In this document: piece after piece, positions 39,001-46,674 of the stretch
How the letters are laid out: every line of letters begins with the position of its first letter
How positions within the stretch are numbered: the first letter of the stretch is position 1
Source of the DNA: Niveibacterium sp. SC-1
GTDB lineage: Bacteria > Pseudomonadota > Gammaproteobacteria > Burkholderiales > Rhodocyclaceae
Assembly: GCF_038235435.1 (NCBI RefSeq)
Contig: NZ_CP151275.1
Span: 1,364,001 to 1,428,000, forward strand
Reading direction: 5' to 3'
DNA length: 64,000 bases
Made by a program: the position numbers and the translations under genes
The notes under the pieces: generated by a model
Seen by the model: only the letters and a program-made list of their open reading frames with translations
Told to the model about the DNA's origin: nothing
Database searches by the model: none

Positions 39001-39663
39001 GGCGAGGCGCGGACCGGCAAGGTCGACGAGACCCGCCTGCGCGACTACTTTGCCCGCATCGCTGTGGGCGGCGAGCGCCTGCTCGGCCTGCTCAACGATC
39101 TGCTCGATCTGGCGAAGCTCGAATCCGGCCGCATGTCGATCAAGCCCGCGGCCATCGATCTCGCCGAGGTGGTGCGCGAAGTGCTGGCGGAGTTCGAGGC
39201 CTCGTTCGTGGCCAAGCGCCTGCACGCCTCGCTCGAAATGGATCCGGCCACGCCGCGCGCCTTTGCCGACGCCGTGCGGATCGGCCAGGTCCTGCGCAAC
39301 CTGCTGTCGAATGCGATCAAGTTCAGCCCCGAGGGAGGCGCTATCGCGTTGCGACTTGCCCCGGCCAGCCTGGAAGGCCTGGAGAATCCGGTGGCCGCGG
39401 CCGAACTGGTGGTGGCGGACGAAGGCCTGGGCATCCCGGCAGGCGAACTGGAGCACGTGTTCGAGAAGTTCTCCCAGAGCTCCAAGACCGATACCGGCGC
39501 GGGCGGCACGGGCCTGGGCCTCGCCATCTGTCGCGAGATCGTCGTCGGCCACGGCGGCCTGATCTTCGCGCGCAACCATGGAGAGGCGTCCGACCCGGGC
39601 GTGGACTTCGTGGTGCGGCTGCCGGCGGTGGTGGTCCATGCCGTGGAAGAGCCTGTGCAATGA
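36026..39663 (+). CDS. Multi-PAS membrane sensor histidine kinase, frameshifted in this sequence
   Basis: The product, about 1212 residues once the frame is mended, has a membrane helix (VPLLLGLVVIVLGSAMSLAS), a periplasmic sensor of about 210 residues and a second helix (LLAGLIASVSVGLLLVLVLQ). Five PAS domains follow, then HisKA with FLANMSHELRTPLHAVLS (His near 977) and an ATPase domain (LRNLLSNAIKFSPEGG, GTGLGLAICREIV). Up to about 36643 the coding frame is that of the first helix; from there it shifts. Reading GCG TGC as GCG GTG CGC, one extra G, joins the frames smoothly. The start is uncertain: GTG 36026 has AGGGG upstream, TTG 35945 also fits. The stop overlaps the next gene (ATGA). 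Confidence 0.8.
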
Positions 39664-40559
39664 GCAAACCCAAGATCCTGGTCGTCGATGACGAACCGGT
39701 GAACCTGGAGATCGTCAGCGAAGTGCTGACGGATCTGGACTGCAGCCTGCAGACGGCTGCCAGCGGGCAGGCCGCGCTCGACCGTCTCGCCGCGGAGGAC
39801 TTCGACCTGGTGCTGCTCGACCGCATGATGCCGGGCATGGACGGCATGGCGGTGTTGCGCGCCATGAAGGCCGATGAGCGCCTGCGCCGGCTGCCGGTGA
39901 TCATGCAGACCGCCGCCGCGGCACCCGAGCAGGTGCGCGAGGGACTGGCCGCTGGTGCCTTCTACTACCTCACCAAGCCCTTCGATACCGACACGCTGCT
40001 CTCCATCGTGCGCGCGGCCCTGCAAGACAGGGCCTGGCGCATGGACCTGGTGGCGCGTATCGGTGCACACCAGATCGCCTTGCAGAACCTGGATCGCGCG
40101 GAGTTTTCCATCCGCACCCTGGAAGAGGCTGCGGCGATCTCGGCCACCATCTCGCTGCTTGCGACCGCGTCGGCGGGCCTGGCGATGGGCTTGTCGGAAC
40201 TGCTGGTCAACGCCATCGAGCACGGCAATCTGGGGATCGACTACGCCGAGAAGGGGCGACTCAAGGAGTCCGGCACCTGGCCCGAGGAAGTGGAGCGCCG
40301 CCTGGCCCTGCCCGAGCATCGCGACAAGCGGGTGCGCCTGGTGATCGAGCGCGAGCGAACGCGCCTGCATTTCCGCATCCATGACGAAGGGGTAGGCTTC
40401 GACTGGGCACCTTTCCTGGAGCTGGACGCGGAGCGCGCCCAGGCGCTCAATGGCCGCGGTATCGCGCTGGCGCGGCGCTTCGGTTTTGCAGGACTCGAAT
40501 ATGAAGGCTGCGGAAATACGGTGCACGCATGGATAGAGGACAAGGAGCGCAGGGGATGA
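39660..40559 (+). CDS. Response regulator fused to an RsbW-like ATPase domain
   Basis: 299 residues. An N-terminal receiver (KILVVDDEPVNLEIVSEV) has phospho-acceptor Asp54 in VLLDRMMPGMDG and Lys in YYLTKPFDTD. The C-terminal half is a HATPase_c_2 domain of the anti-sigma factor/serine kinase type (RsbW/SpoIIAB). It shows the N-box GLSELLVNAIEHGNLG, the G-box FRIHDEGVGFDW and the lid region NGRGIALARRFGF. There is no HisKA region, so it is not a histidine kinase. ATGA overlaps link it to the kinase upstream and the phosphatase downstream. A phosphorylation-gated protein kinase or anti-sigma role is inference from the fold. Confidence 0.85.
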   Translation: MSKPKILVVDDEPVNLEIVSEVLTDLDCSLQTAASGQAALDRLAAEDFDLVLLDRMMPGMDGMAVLRAMKADERLRRLPVIMQTAAAAPEQVREGLAAGAFYYLTKPFDTDTLLSIVRAALQDRAWRMDLVARIGAHQIALQNLDRAEFSIRTLEEAAAISATISLLATASAGLAMGLSELLVNAIEHGNLGIDYAEKGRLKESGTWPEEVERRLALPEHRDKRVRLVIERERTRLHFRIHDEGVGFDWAPFLELDAERAQALNGRGIALARRFGFAGLEYEGCGNTVHAWIEDKERRG

Positions 40560-42157
40560 CGCAGGGGACGACGCAAGGGGGGACGCAGTGGACGAGCGCA
40601 GCCGCCGAAGAGTCGCATGGCGCCAAACCCTATCGGGTGCTGGTGGCTGACGACACGGTGGCGAACCGGACCCTGGTCAAGGCCTATCTGGGTCGCCTGG
40701 GCTTTGGCGTGGTGCTGGCCGAGAACGGCAAGGAGGCTGTGGAGATCTTTGAGCGCGAGCCTCTGGACATCATCCTCATGGACGTGATGATGCCGGTCAT
40801 GGACGGGCTGGAAGCCACGCGCGAGATCCGCAGCCGCGTGCCGGAGCGCTGGATTCCCATCGTGATGCTCTCCGCCCTGGGTTCGGACGCCGATGTGGTG
40901 AGCGGTCTGGACACGGGTGCCGACGACTACCTCATCAAGCCGCTCTCGTACCAGATCTTCGCCGCCAAGATGCGCACCGTCTCTCGTGCGCTCTCGCTGC
41001 AGCGCGAGACCGAGCGGGCGCTCGCCAAGGTGCGCGCGATTTCGGAAGGCATGAGCGACGGCTTGCTGAGCTTCGACGGCAGCGGTCGCATCCTCGCCGC
41101 CAACCCGGCACTTGCCCGCCTGCTCGAGCGCAACGCCGAAAGCTTCGTCGGCGAGTCGGTGTTCACCCTCTTTGGCAGCCGTGGCGCGGATGCACTGCGG
41201 GCGGATCTGATGCGCCGCGAGTCGGGTGAGGACGGCGGCGAGGAAGACCGCGGACATGGGGCGCATGAACTGGAGGTGGAGGGGCCGTGCGGCCCTCTGC
41301 TCTTCGAGGCCGTGGTCTCGCGCCTGCACGACGAGGAGGATGCGCAAGCCTACATGGCGGTGCTGCGCGACGTATCGGCGCGCAAGCGGGCCGAACAGGA
41401 ACTGGCGGCCAAGAACACCGCGCTGCAGCGCTACCACGACGAGGCCGAACGCGAGAACGAACTCGCCCAGCAGATCCTCGAACGCCAGGTGCGCCGCAGT
41501 GGACTGGCCGACCCGTCCTTGCGCTTTCACATTCTTCCCGCGGAACGCTTCTCGGGCGATCTGATCCTGGCCGAGCGCGCCCCCGACGGCCGGCTCTTCT
41601 GCATGCTGGCCGACGCCACCGGGCATGGACTCTCGGCCGCGGTGAGCGTGCTGCCTGCGGTAACCGAGTTCTATCGCATGGTCGCGCAGTCGCCCGCGCT
41701 GGGCGAGCTGGTCGTGGCGCTATCGGGCACGCTGCACGCGAGCATGCCGGTTGGGCGCTTCGTGGCCGCGGCCCTGGTCTGCGTCGACAACCGCACGGGC
41801 CTGGCCGAGGCCTGGGTGGGCGGACTGCCCAGGATCCTGCAGCTGGACGCGCAGGGCGCCGTGAAGGCCAGCGTCACCTCGCACGACCTTCCCCTGGGCA
41901 TCGAGCCGCTGCGGGCCGCGGATGTGGCCTGCCGCACGCTGAACCTCGCCGCTGGCGAGGCGCTGTTGCTGTTCTCGGACGGCCTGCTCGAAGCCCCGTC
42001 GCCGGCCGGCGAGGCCCTGGGCTATCCGCGGCTGGAAGCGGCCCTGCGCGGCGTGCCGCCGGAAGCACGCTTGGCTGCGATCGAGCGCGCGGTAGCGGAG
42101 CATTGCAAGGGGCGCACCCAGCATGACGATCTCTCGGTGCTTCTGGTGAGTGCCTGA
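40556..42157 (+). CDS. Response regulator with PAS and PP2C (RsbU/SpoIIE) phosphatase domains
   Basis: 533 residues in order: receiver (YRVLVADDTVANRTLVKAYL, Asp76 in LMDVMMPVMDG, Lys in DYLIKPLSY), a PAS domain (ISEGMSDGLLSFDGSGRILA), a short coiled coil and a C-terminal SpoIIE/RsbU-type PP2C phosphatase. Its metal motifs are AERFSGDLILAER, LADATGHGLSAA and LLLFSDGLLEA, ending GRTQHDDLSVLL. The Asp of GDLI and of DATGHG are metal ligands in the family. The start at 40556 overlaps the previous stop (ATGA); an earlier in-frame ATG at 40529 is less likely. It would reverse phosphorylation made by an RsbW-like kinase such as the one encoded just upstream. Confidence 0.88.
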   Translation: MTQGTTQGGTQWTSAAAEESHGAKPYRVLVADDTVANRTLVKAYLGRLGFGVVLAENGKEAVEIFEREPLDIILMDVMMPVMDGLEATREIRSRVPERWIPIVMLSALGSDADVVSGLDTGADDYLIKPLSYQIFAAKMRTVSRALSLQRETERALAKVRAISEGMSDGLLSFDGSGRILAANPALARLLERNAESFVGESVFTLFGSRGADALRADLMRRESGEDGGEEDRGHGAHELEVEGPCGPLLFEAVVSRLHDEEDAQAYMAVLRDVSARKRAEQELAAKNTALQRYHDEAERENELAQQILERQVRRSGLADPSLRFHILPAERFSGDLILAERAPDGRLFCMLADATGHGLSAAVSVLPAVTEFYRMVAQSPALGELVVALSGTLHASMPVGRFVAAALVCVDNRTGLAEAWVGGLPRILQLDAQGAVKASVTSHDLPLGIEPLRAADVACRTLNLAAGEALLLFSDGLLEAPSPAGEALGYPRLEAALRGVPPEARLAAIERAVAEHCKGRTQHDDLSVLLVSA

Positions 42158-42185
42158 TGCAGGACGTGGCGGCGGAGCAGCGCGA

Positions 42186-44588
42186 GTGAGCGGCGTCGTC
42201 GAGCGGCTTTCGCGTCGGCTGGATAGCTGGAGCGCCAGCCGGCTCGAATTCCTGGTCGGTGCCGCTGGCCTGGTGCTGGTGCTGCTGATGCTGGCCCTGG
42301 CGCTGGTGCCGCTCAATGCGGAACGGCGCACGCGCGAGCGCGAAGCTACCGAACAACTCCTGCGGGTGGGCGACAGCGCGCAGCGTCAGGTGCTGCGGGT
42401 GGTCGACATGCTCGACTATCTTGCCCAGGGCGCCTGGCGGATCGCGAGCGCGCGTCCGGAACGGGAGCTGCGACGCGAAGAGTTGCCGCGCGATTATCGG
42501 GATCTCATCACCGGCACCCGGGTGATCCGCCGCGATGGCGAAGCGCTGATGCAGCTGGGCTTCACCGCTCCCGACCCCGAAATCATGCTCGGCCGGATCG
42601 GCCGTTTCGACGAACGCGGTCCGGACCTGCTGCCCGGCACGGGCAGCGACCTCATCTTCCTGCGTGCGCTGCCGGAGCCACCCGATCGAGGCGCGTTGAT
42701 CGCCTTCGCGCTGGACCGCCGCCGGCTGCGAGCGCTCCTCGCCAGCGCGCCACTGCCGCCGGGCACGCAGGTGCAGCTGGCGCGCGGCGATGGCCTGTTG
42801 CTGCTTGCGTGGGGCGAAGGTGTCGACGAACTGGAGGTGCCGCGGGGCGAACTTTCACCTCAGGCAATCGCCCACGCGAACCAGGGCCAGCCCTTTGACG
42901 ACGGGGACCGGATCGCAGTCGCCCACCACCTGGCCGACTATCCGCTCGTGCTGTCCGTGCGGACGAACCGGCCTGCGCCCATGACGCTCGCCGGTATCGG
43001 CCTGCCGCTGGTGGCCGGACTCTTGTTTCTCGCGCTGTTCGTCGCCGGACTCACCTTGGTGCTGATGGCTGCCGCACGCGCGCTGGGCCGCGCCCGCCTG
43101 CGCGACCGGCGCGAGACGGCCTTGTTCGATGTCTCGCCCGACCCGACCATCGTGGTGCGCGAAACCCGTGCGGGGGACTTCGTCTGCGAGCGCATCAACC
43201 CCGCAGGTGCGCGCATCTTCCAGGCCGGCGAGCTGGCGCTGGGCAGCCCGATCGCGCTGCTCGCGCGCGGCGAATCCTTGCGCCGCGCACTGATCAGCAG
43301 CGCACGCCAGCCGAATGCGGCGCATGCGAGCTTCGACCTGGTGATTCCCGCGCCTGCTGGCGACCGGCTGGTGCAACTGGACGTGGTGCCCATGCCCGGC
43401 GAAGAGTCGGGCGAGCGGCTCTTCGCCATCGTGGGGCGCGACCTGACGGAACAACGCCGCGCCGAACGCAATCTGCGCGAACGCTCACTGCAGCTGGAGG
43501 CGATCATCGACTCGGCGATGGATGCCATCATCATTACCGACGAGCACCGCCGCATCATCATGTTCAACAAGGCGGCCGAGCAGCAGTTCGGCTACAACGC
43601 GCTCCAGGTAATGGGTCGCGATCCGATCTTCCTGATCCCCGAGCGCTACCAGTCGGACCATCACGAGCGCTTCGCCGACTATGCACAGCACTACGCCGGC
43701 TGGCGCATCGCGCGGCGCGACAAGCCCATGCTCGCGCGCTGCGCTGATGGCAGCGAATTGCCGGTGGAAGTCTCGATCTCGCGGGTGGATATCGACGAGC
43801 GCAGGCTCTTCACGGTCATCCTGCGCGACATGCGCGAACGCCTGGAAGCCGAGCGCGAGATCCACGACCTGAACGATTCGCTGGAGCGACGCGTGGCCGA
43901 GCGCACGGCCGAACTGCAGCGCGCCTACCAGGAGATGGAAGCCTTCTCCTACTCGGTCTCGCACGACCTGCGCGCGCCGCTGCGGGCGATCCACGGCTAC
44001 ACGTATCTCTTGATTGACGGCGAGGCCCAGCGCCTGTCCGAGGAAGGGCGCCAGTTCCTGGAGAAGGTGATGCGCGCCTCGGTGCGCATGGGCGAGTTGA
44101 TCGACGACTTTCTCGATTTCTCCCGCGTGGGCCGCACCGAGCTCGCCGCGAGCCGCGTCGACATGAACCGCATGGTCTCGGAGGTCGTTGCCGAACTGCG
44201 CGGCGATCATCCCGAGGCGGCGATCTCGGTGAGCCTCTTGCCACCCGCCTACGGCGATCCGCGCCTGCTGCGCCAGGTCTGGCACAACCTGCTCACCAAC
44301 GCGCTCAAGTTCAGCGCGCAGGAGGCGCAGCCGCGGGTCGATGTCGGCATGCGGGTAGAGCAGGGGCGCGCCTGGTACTTCGTGTCCGACAACGGCATCG
44401 GCTTTGACATGACGTACGCGACCAAGCTCTTCGGCGTGTTCCAGCGTCTGCACACCTCGCGCGATTTCGACGGCACCGGCATCGGGCTTGCCATCGTCAA
44501 GCGGGTGATGGAACGGCATGGCGGCGAGGTGCGGGCGGAGAGCGAACCCGGCAAGGGCGCGACCTTCGGTTTCAGCCTCCCCGATTGA
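42186..44588 (+). CDS. PAS-domain membrane sensor histidine kinase
   Basis: 800 residues. Two membrane helices (FLVGAAGLVLVLLMLALALV and LPLVAGLLFLALFVAGLTLV) flank a periplasmic Cache-like sensor of about 240 residues. Two PAS domains follow, the second with IIITDEHRRIIMFNKAAEQQ. HisKA has His593 in SYSVSHDLRAPLRAIHGY, and the ATPase domain has HNLLTNALKFSAQEAQ, VSDNGIGFDMTYATKLFG and GTGIGLAIVKRVMERHGG. The GTG at 42186 has GGAG 9 nt upstream; the frame is open from 42150, inside the previous gene. Last gene of the signalling operon. Confidence 0.87.
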   Translation: MSGVVERLSRRLDSWSASRLEFLVGAAGLVLVLLMLALALVPLNAERRTREREATEQLLRVGDSAQRQVLRVVDMLDYLAQGAWRIASARPERELRREELPRDYRDLITGTRVIRRDGEALMQLGFTAPDPEIMLGRIGRFDERGPDLLPGTGSDLIFLRALPEPPDRGALIAFALDRRRLRALLASAPLPPGTQVQLARGDGLLLLAWGEGVDELEVPRGELSPQAIAHANQGQPFDDGDRIAVAHHLADYPLVLSVRTNRPAPMTLAGIGLPLVAGLLFLALFVAGLTLVLMAAARALGRARLRDRRETALFDVSPDPTIVVRETRAGDFVCERINPAGARIFQAGELALGSPIALLARGESLRRALISSARQPNAAHASFDLVIPAPAGDRLVQLDVVPMPGEESGERLFAIVGRDLTEQRRAERNLRERSLQLEAIIDSAMDAIIITDEHRRIIMFNKAAEQQFGYNALQVMGRDPIFLIPERYQSDHHERFADYAQHYAGWRIARRDKPMLARCADGSELPVEVSISRVDIDERRLFTVILRDMRERLEAEREIHDLNDSLERRVAERTAELQRAYQEMEAFSYSVSHDLRAPLRAIHGYTYLLIDGEAQRLSEEGRQFLEKVMRASVRMGELIDDFLDFSRVGRTELAASRVDMNRMVSEVVAELRGDHPEAAISVSLLPPAYGDPRLLRQVWHNLLTNALKFSAQEAQPRVDVGMRVEQGRAWYFVSDNGIGFDMTYATKLFGVFQRLHTSRDFDGTGIGLAIVKRVMERHGGEVRAESEPGKGATFGFSLPD

Positions 44589-44636
44589 ATCCGCCGCGAC
44601 TGCTCGTATCGCGTGCCGCGCGAGCCGCGGATGCGC

Positions 44637-45251
44637 TTACTTGATGCCGTGCACCCGCAGCGCGAGCTGCAGCCGATCGGAGATGCCGAGTTTCTCGAAC
44701 ACGGCCGAGAGGTGAGCCTTGACCGTGCGCTCGCCGATGTCGAGCGCCTCGGCGATGTCCTGGGTGCTCTCGCCGTTGGCGATGCGGCGGGCGACTTCCT
44801 CTTCGCGTTCGGTGAGCCCCGCCCGCCAGTCAGTGGCGTCGCGTTGCGGCAGGCGGTGATTGACGGCACGGAGCAGGCGGGTGAGCAGGCTGCGGCCGAC
44901 CCAGAGCTCGCCTGCGCTCACCACGGCAACGACCTGGCGCAGATGCGCCGGCGCCGCATAGGCGTGGCAGTAGCCGACGCAGCCGGCGTCGATGACGGCG
45001 AGGCCCTCGTCGTCGCTCGGGACGGGGCTCGCATAGATGATGCGCGCGAAGCCGGCGAGCCGCCGCCATTCCGGGTCGTCTAGCGGTGGCAGGCCGCGCA
45101 GGCCGCCATCGACCATCAGCAGGTTCTGGCTGCTGCCGAGCCGGTCCAGGCTACGGGCGCGCTCGACGCGCAGCGCGTGGTCGGCCATCTGCAGCCAGCG
45201 GGCGGCCAGCTTCTCGTCATGGGTGAGGATATGCAGCGTGCTGCGGGTCAT
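44637..45251 (-). CDS. LuxR/NarL-type response regulator
   Basis: 204 residues. The first 120 have a receiver-like fold but poor acidic-pocket conservation (only LLMVDGG resembles the phosphorylation strand, and there is no clear Lys motif), so phosphorylation is uncertain. The C-terminal GerE/LuxR helix-turn-helix is clear: AGLTEREEEVARRIANGEST with recognition helix GERTVKAHLSAVFEKLG. It starts 13 nt after the type I secretion adaptor gene on the same strand, so it is probably the last gene of that operon and may regulate it. Confidence 0.82.
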   Translation of the reverse strand: MTRSTLHILTHDEKLAARWLQMADHALRVERARSLDRLGSSQNLLMVDGGLRGLPPLDDPEWRRLAGFARIIYASPVPSDDEGLAVIDAGCVGYCHAYAAPAHLRQVVAVVSAGELWVGRSLLTRLLRAVNHRLPQRDATDWRAGLTEREEEVARRIANGESTQDIAEALDIGERTVKAHLSAVFEKLGISDRLQLALRVHGIK

Positions 45252-45264
45252 CGGGCCTGCGTCG

Positions 45265-46674
45265 TCAGCGCTCCGTCATTGCGGCACTCTTGGCGCGCAG
45301 GACGGGCTTGAGGAGATAGGAGAGCACGGACTTCTTGCCCGTAAGGATATCGACCTCCGCGATCATGCCGGGGATGATGGGCATGCGCTTGGCACCGACC
45401 ACCGCCACCTTGGTGCGCACGCGTACCTCGTAGAAGGCGTTGCCCTTTTCGTCGACCACGGTGTCCGCACCGATGTGTTCGAGCGTGCCTTCGAGGCCGC
45501 CGTAGATGGAGAAGTCGTAGGCGGTGAATTTCACCAGGGCCGGCTGCCCCGGGCGCAGGAAGGCGATGTCGCGCGGCAGCACGCGGGCCTGCAGCAGCAG
45601 GTCCTCGTCCGAGGGCACGACTTCGATGACTTCCTTGCCCGGCTGGACCACGCCGCCCACGGTATGCACGAAGAGCTGCTTGACCGTGCCGCGCATCGGC
45701 GCGCGGATCTCCGCCTGCTTGACGCGGTCGGCGAGGCCCTCGCTGCCGGCGGAGAGCGCACCGATCTTCGCGGTGGTTTCCGACAGCTCGGCGCGAGCCT
45801 GGTTCTTCATCTGCAGTTCGACTTCCTGGATCTTGCGCTGGGCTTCGGCGATCGCCGCCTGGATGCGCGGGATCTGCGCGTTGGCTGCATCGCGTTCGCC
45901 GCGGAAGCGGGCGACGTCACGTTCGAGCCGCAGCAACTCCACGTCGGACACGGCTCCGGTCTTGGTCAGCGGCCGGGTGACTTCCAGCTCGCGGGCGGTG
46001 AGGTCGTAGCTCTGCGAGGCCTGGTCGCGTCGCGCGCGCACTTCGGCGTACTCCTGCTGGCGCTGGGTGAGCTGCTGGCGCGCGATGCCCACGCTGGCGT
46101 CGAGCTCGGCCCGCTTGGACTGGTAGAGCTGGCGTTCCTGCTCGACGGTGTCGGGAATCGCCTGCTGCGCTTCCGGCGGCGGTATGAACGGTTTGTCCTC
46201 GGCCACCGCGGTCAATCGGGCGGCCTTGGCGACCAGGGAGAGATACTGCGCGCGGTTCTCGCGCAGGGAGGAGACGAAGCGGGTCGGATCGATCTCCAGC
46301 AGCAGCTCGCCCTTGTCGACCACCTGGCCTTCGCGCACCAGGATCTTCTTCACGATGCCGCCGTCCAGGCTCTGGATCACCTGGTTCTGGCTGGATGGGA
46401 TGACCCGGCCTTCGCCACGGGTAACTTCGTCGATCTTCGCCAGCGAGGCCCAGAGCGTCAGCACCACCAGCGCGGCGAGTGAGATCCACACGGCTAGGCG
46501 TGCGCCCCGCGGGGTCTGGCCAGCGATCGCCCAGTCGGCATCGGCGATGAAGTCGGACTCGTCGTGCAGGTCGCGCTGCCCGGCTACCTTGAGCAGGCGG
46601 TCGACCGCGCCGGAGCTGCGGCGGAATACGCCGCGCCAGAGTCGACGGATGAAGTTGCCGGCGCCCGCCATCAT
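45265..46674 (-). CDS. Type I secretion membrane-fusion protein, HlyD/LapC family
   Basis: Periplasmic adaptor joining the inner-membrane ABC transporter to an outer-membrane channel, 469 residues. A cytoplasmic N-tail of about 60 residues precedes one helix (AVWISLAALVVLTLWASLA). Next come a lipoyl half (GRVIPSSQNQVIQSLDGGIV), a long coiled-coil hairpin (about 150-310), the second lipoyl half (IRAPMRGTVKQLFVHTVGGV) and a C-terminal beta-barrel with the family end KRMPIIPGMIAEVDILTGKK. The start overlaps the ABC gene stop (ATGA). Confidence 0.92.
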   Translation of the reverse strand: MMAGAGNFIRRLWRGVFRRSSGAVDRLLKVAGQRDLHDESDFIADADWAIAGQTPRGARLAVWISLAALVVLTLWASLAKIDEVTRGEGRVIPSSQNQVIQSLDGGIVKKILVREGQVVDKGELLLEIDPTRFVSSLRENRAQYLSLVAKAARLTAVAEDKPFIPPPEAQQAIPDTVEQERQLYQSKRAELDASVGIARQQLTQRQQEYAEVRARRDQASQSYDLTARELEVTRPLTKTGAVSDVELLRLERDVARFRGERDAANAQIPRIQAAIAEAQRKIQEVELQMKNQARAELSETTAKIGALSAGSEGLADRVKQAEIRAPMRGTVKQLFVHTVGGVVQPGKEVIEVVPSDEDLLLQARVLPRDIAFLRPGQPALVKFTAYDFSIYGGLEGTLEHIGADTVVDEKGNAFYEVRVRTKVAVVGAKRMPIIPGMIAEVDILTGKKSVLSYLLKPVLRAKSAAMTER

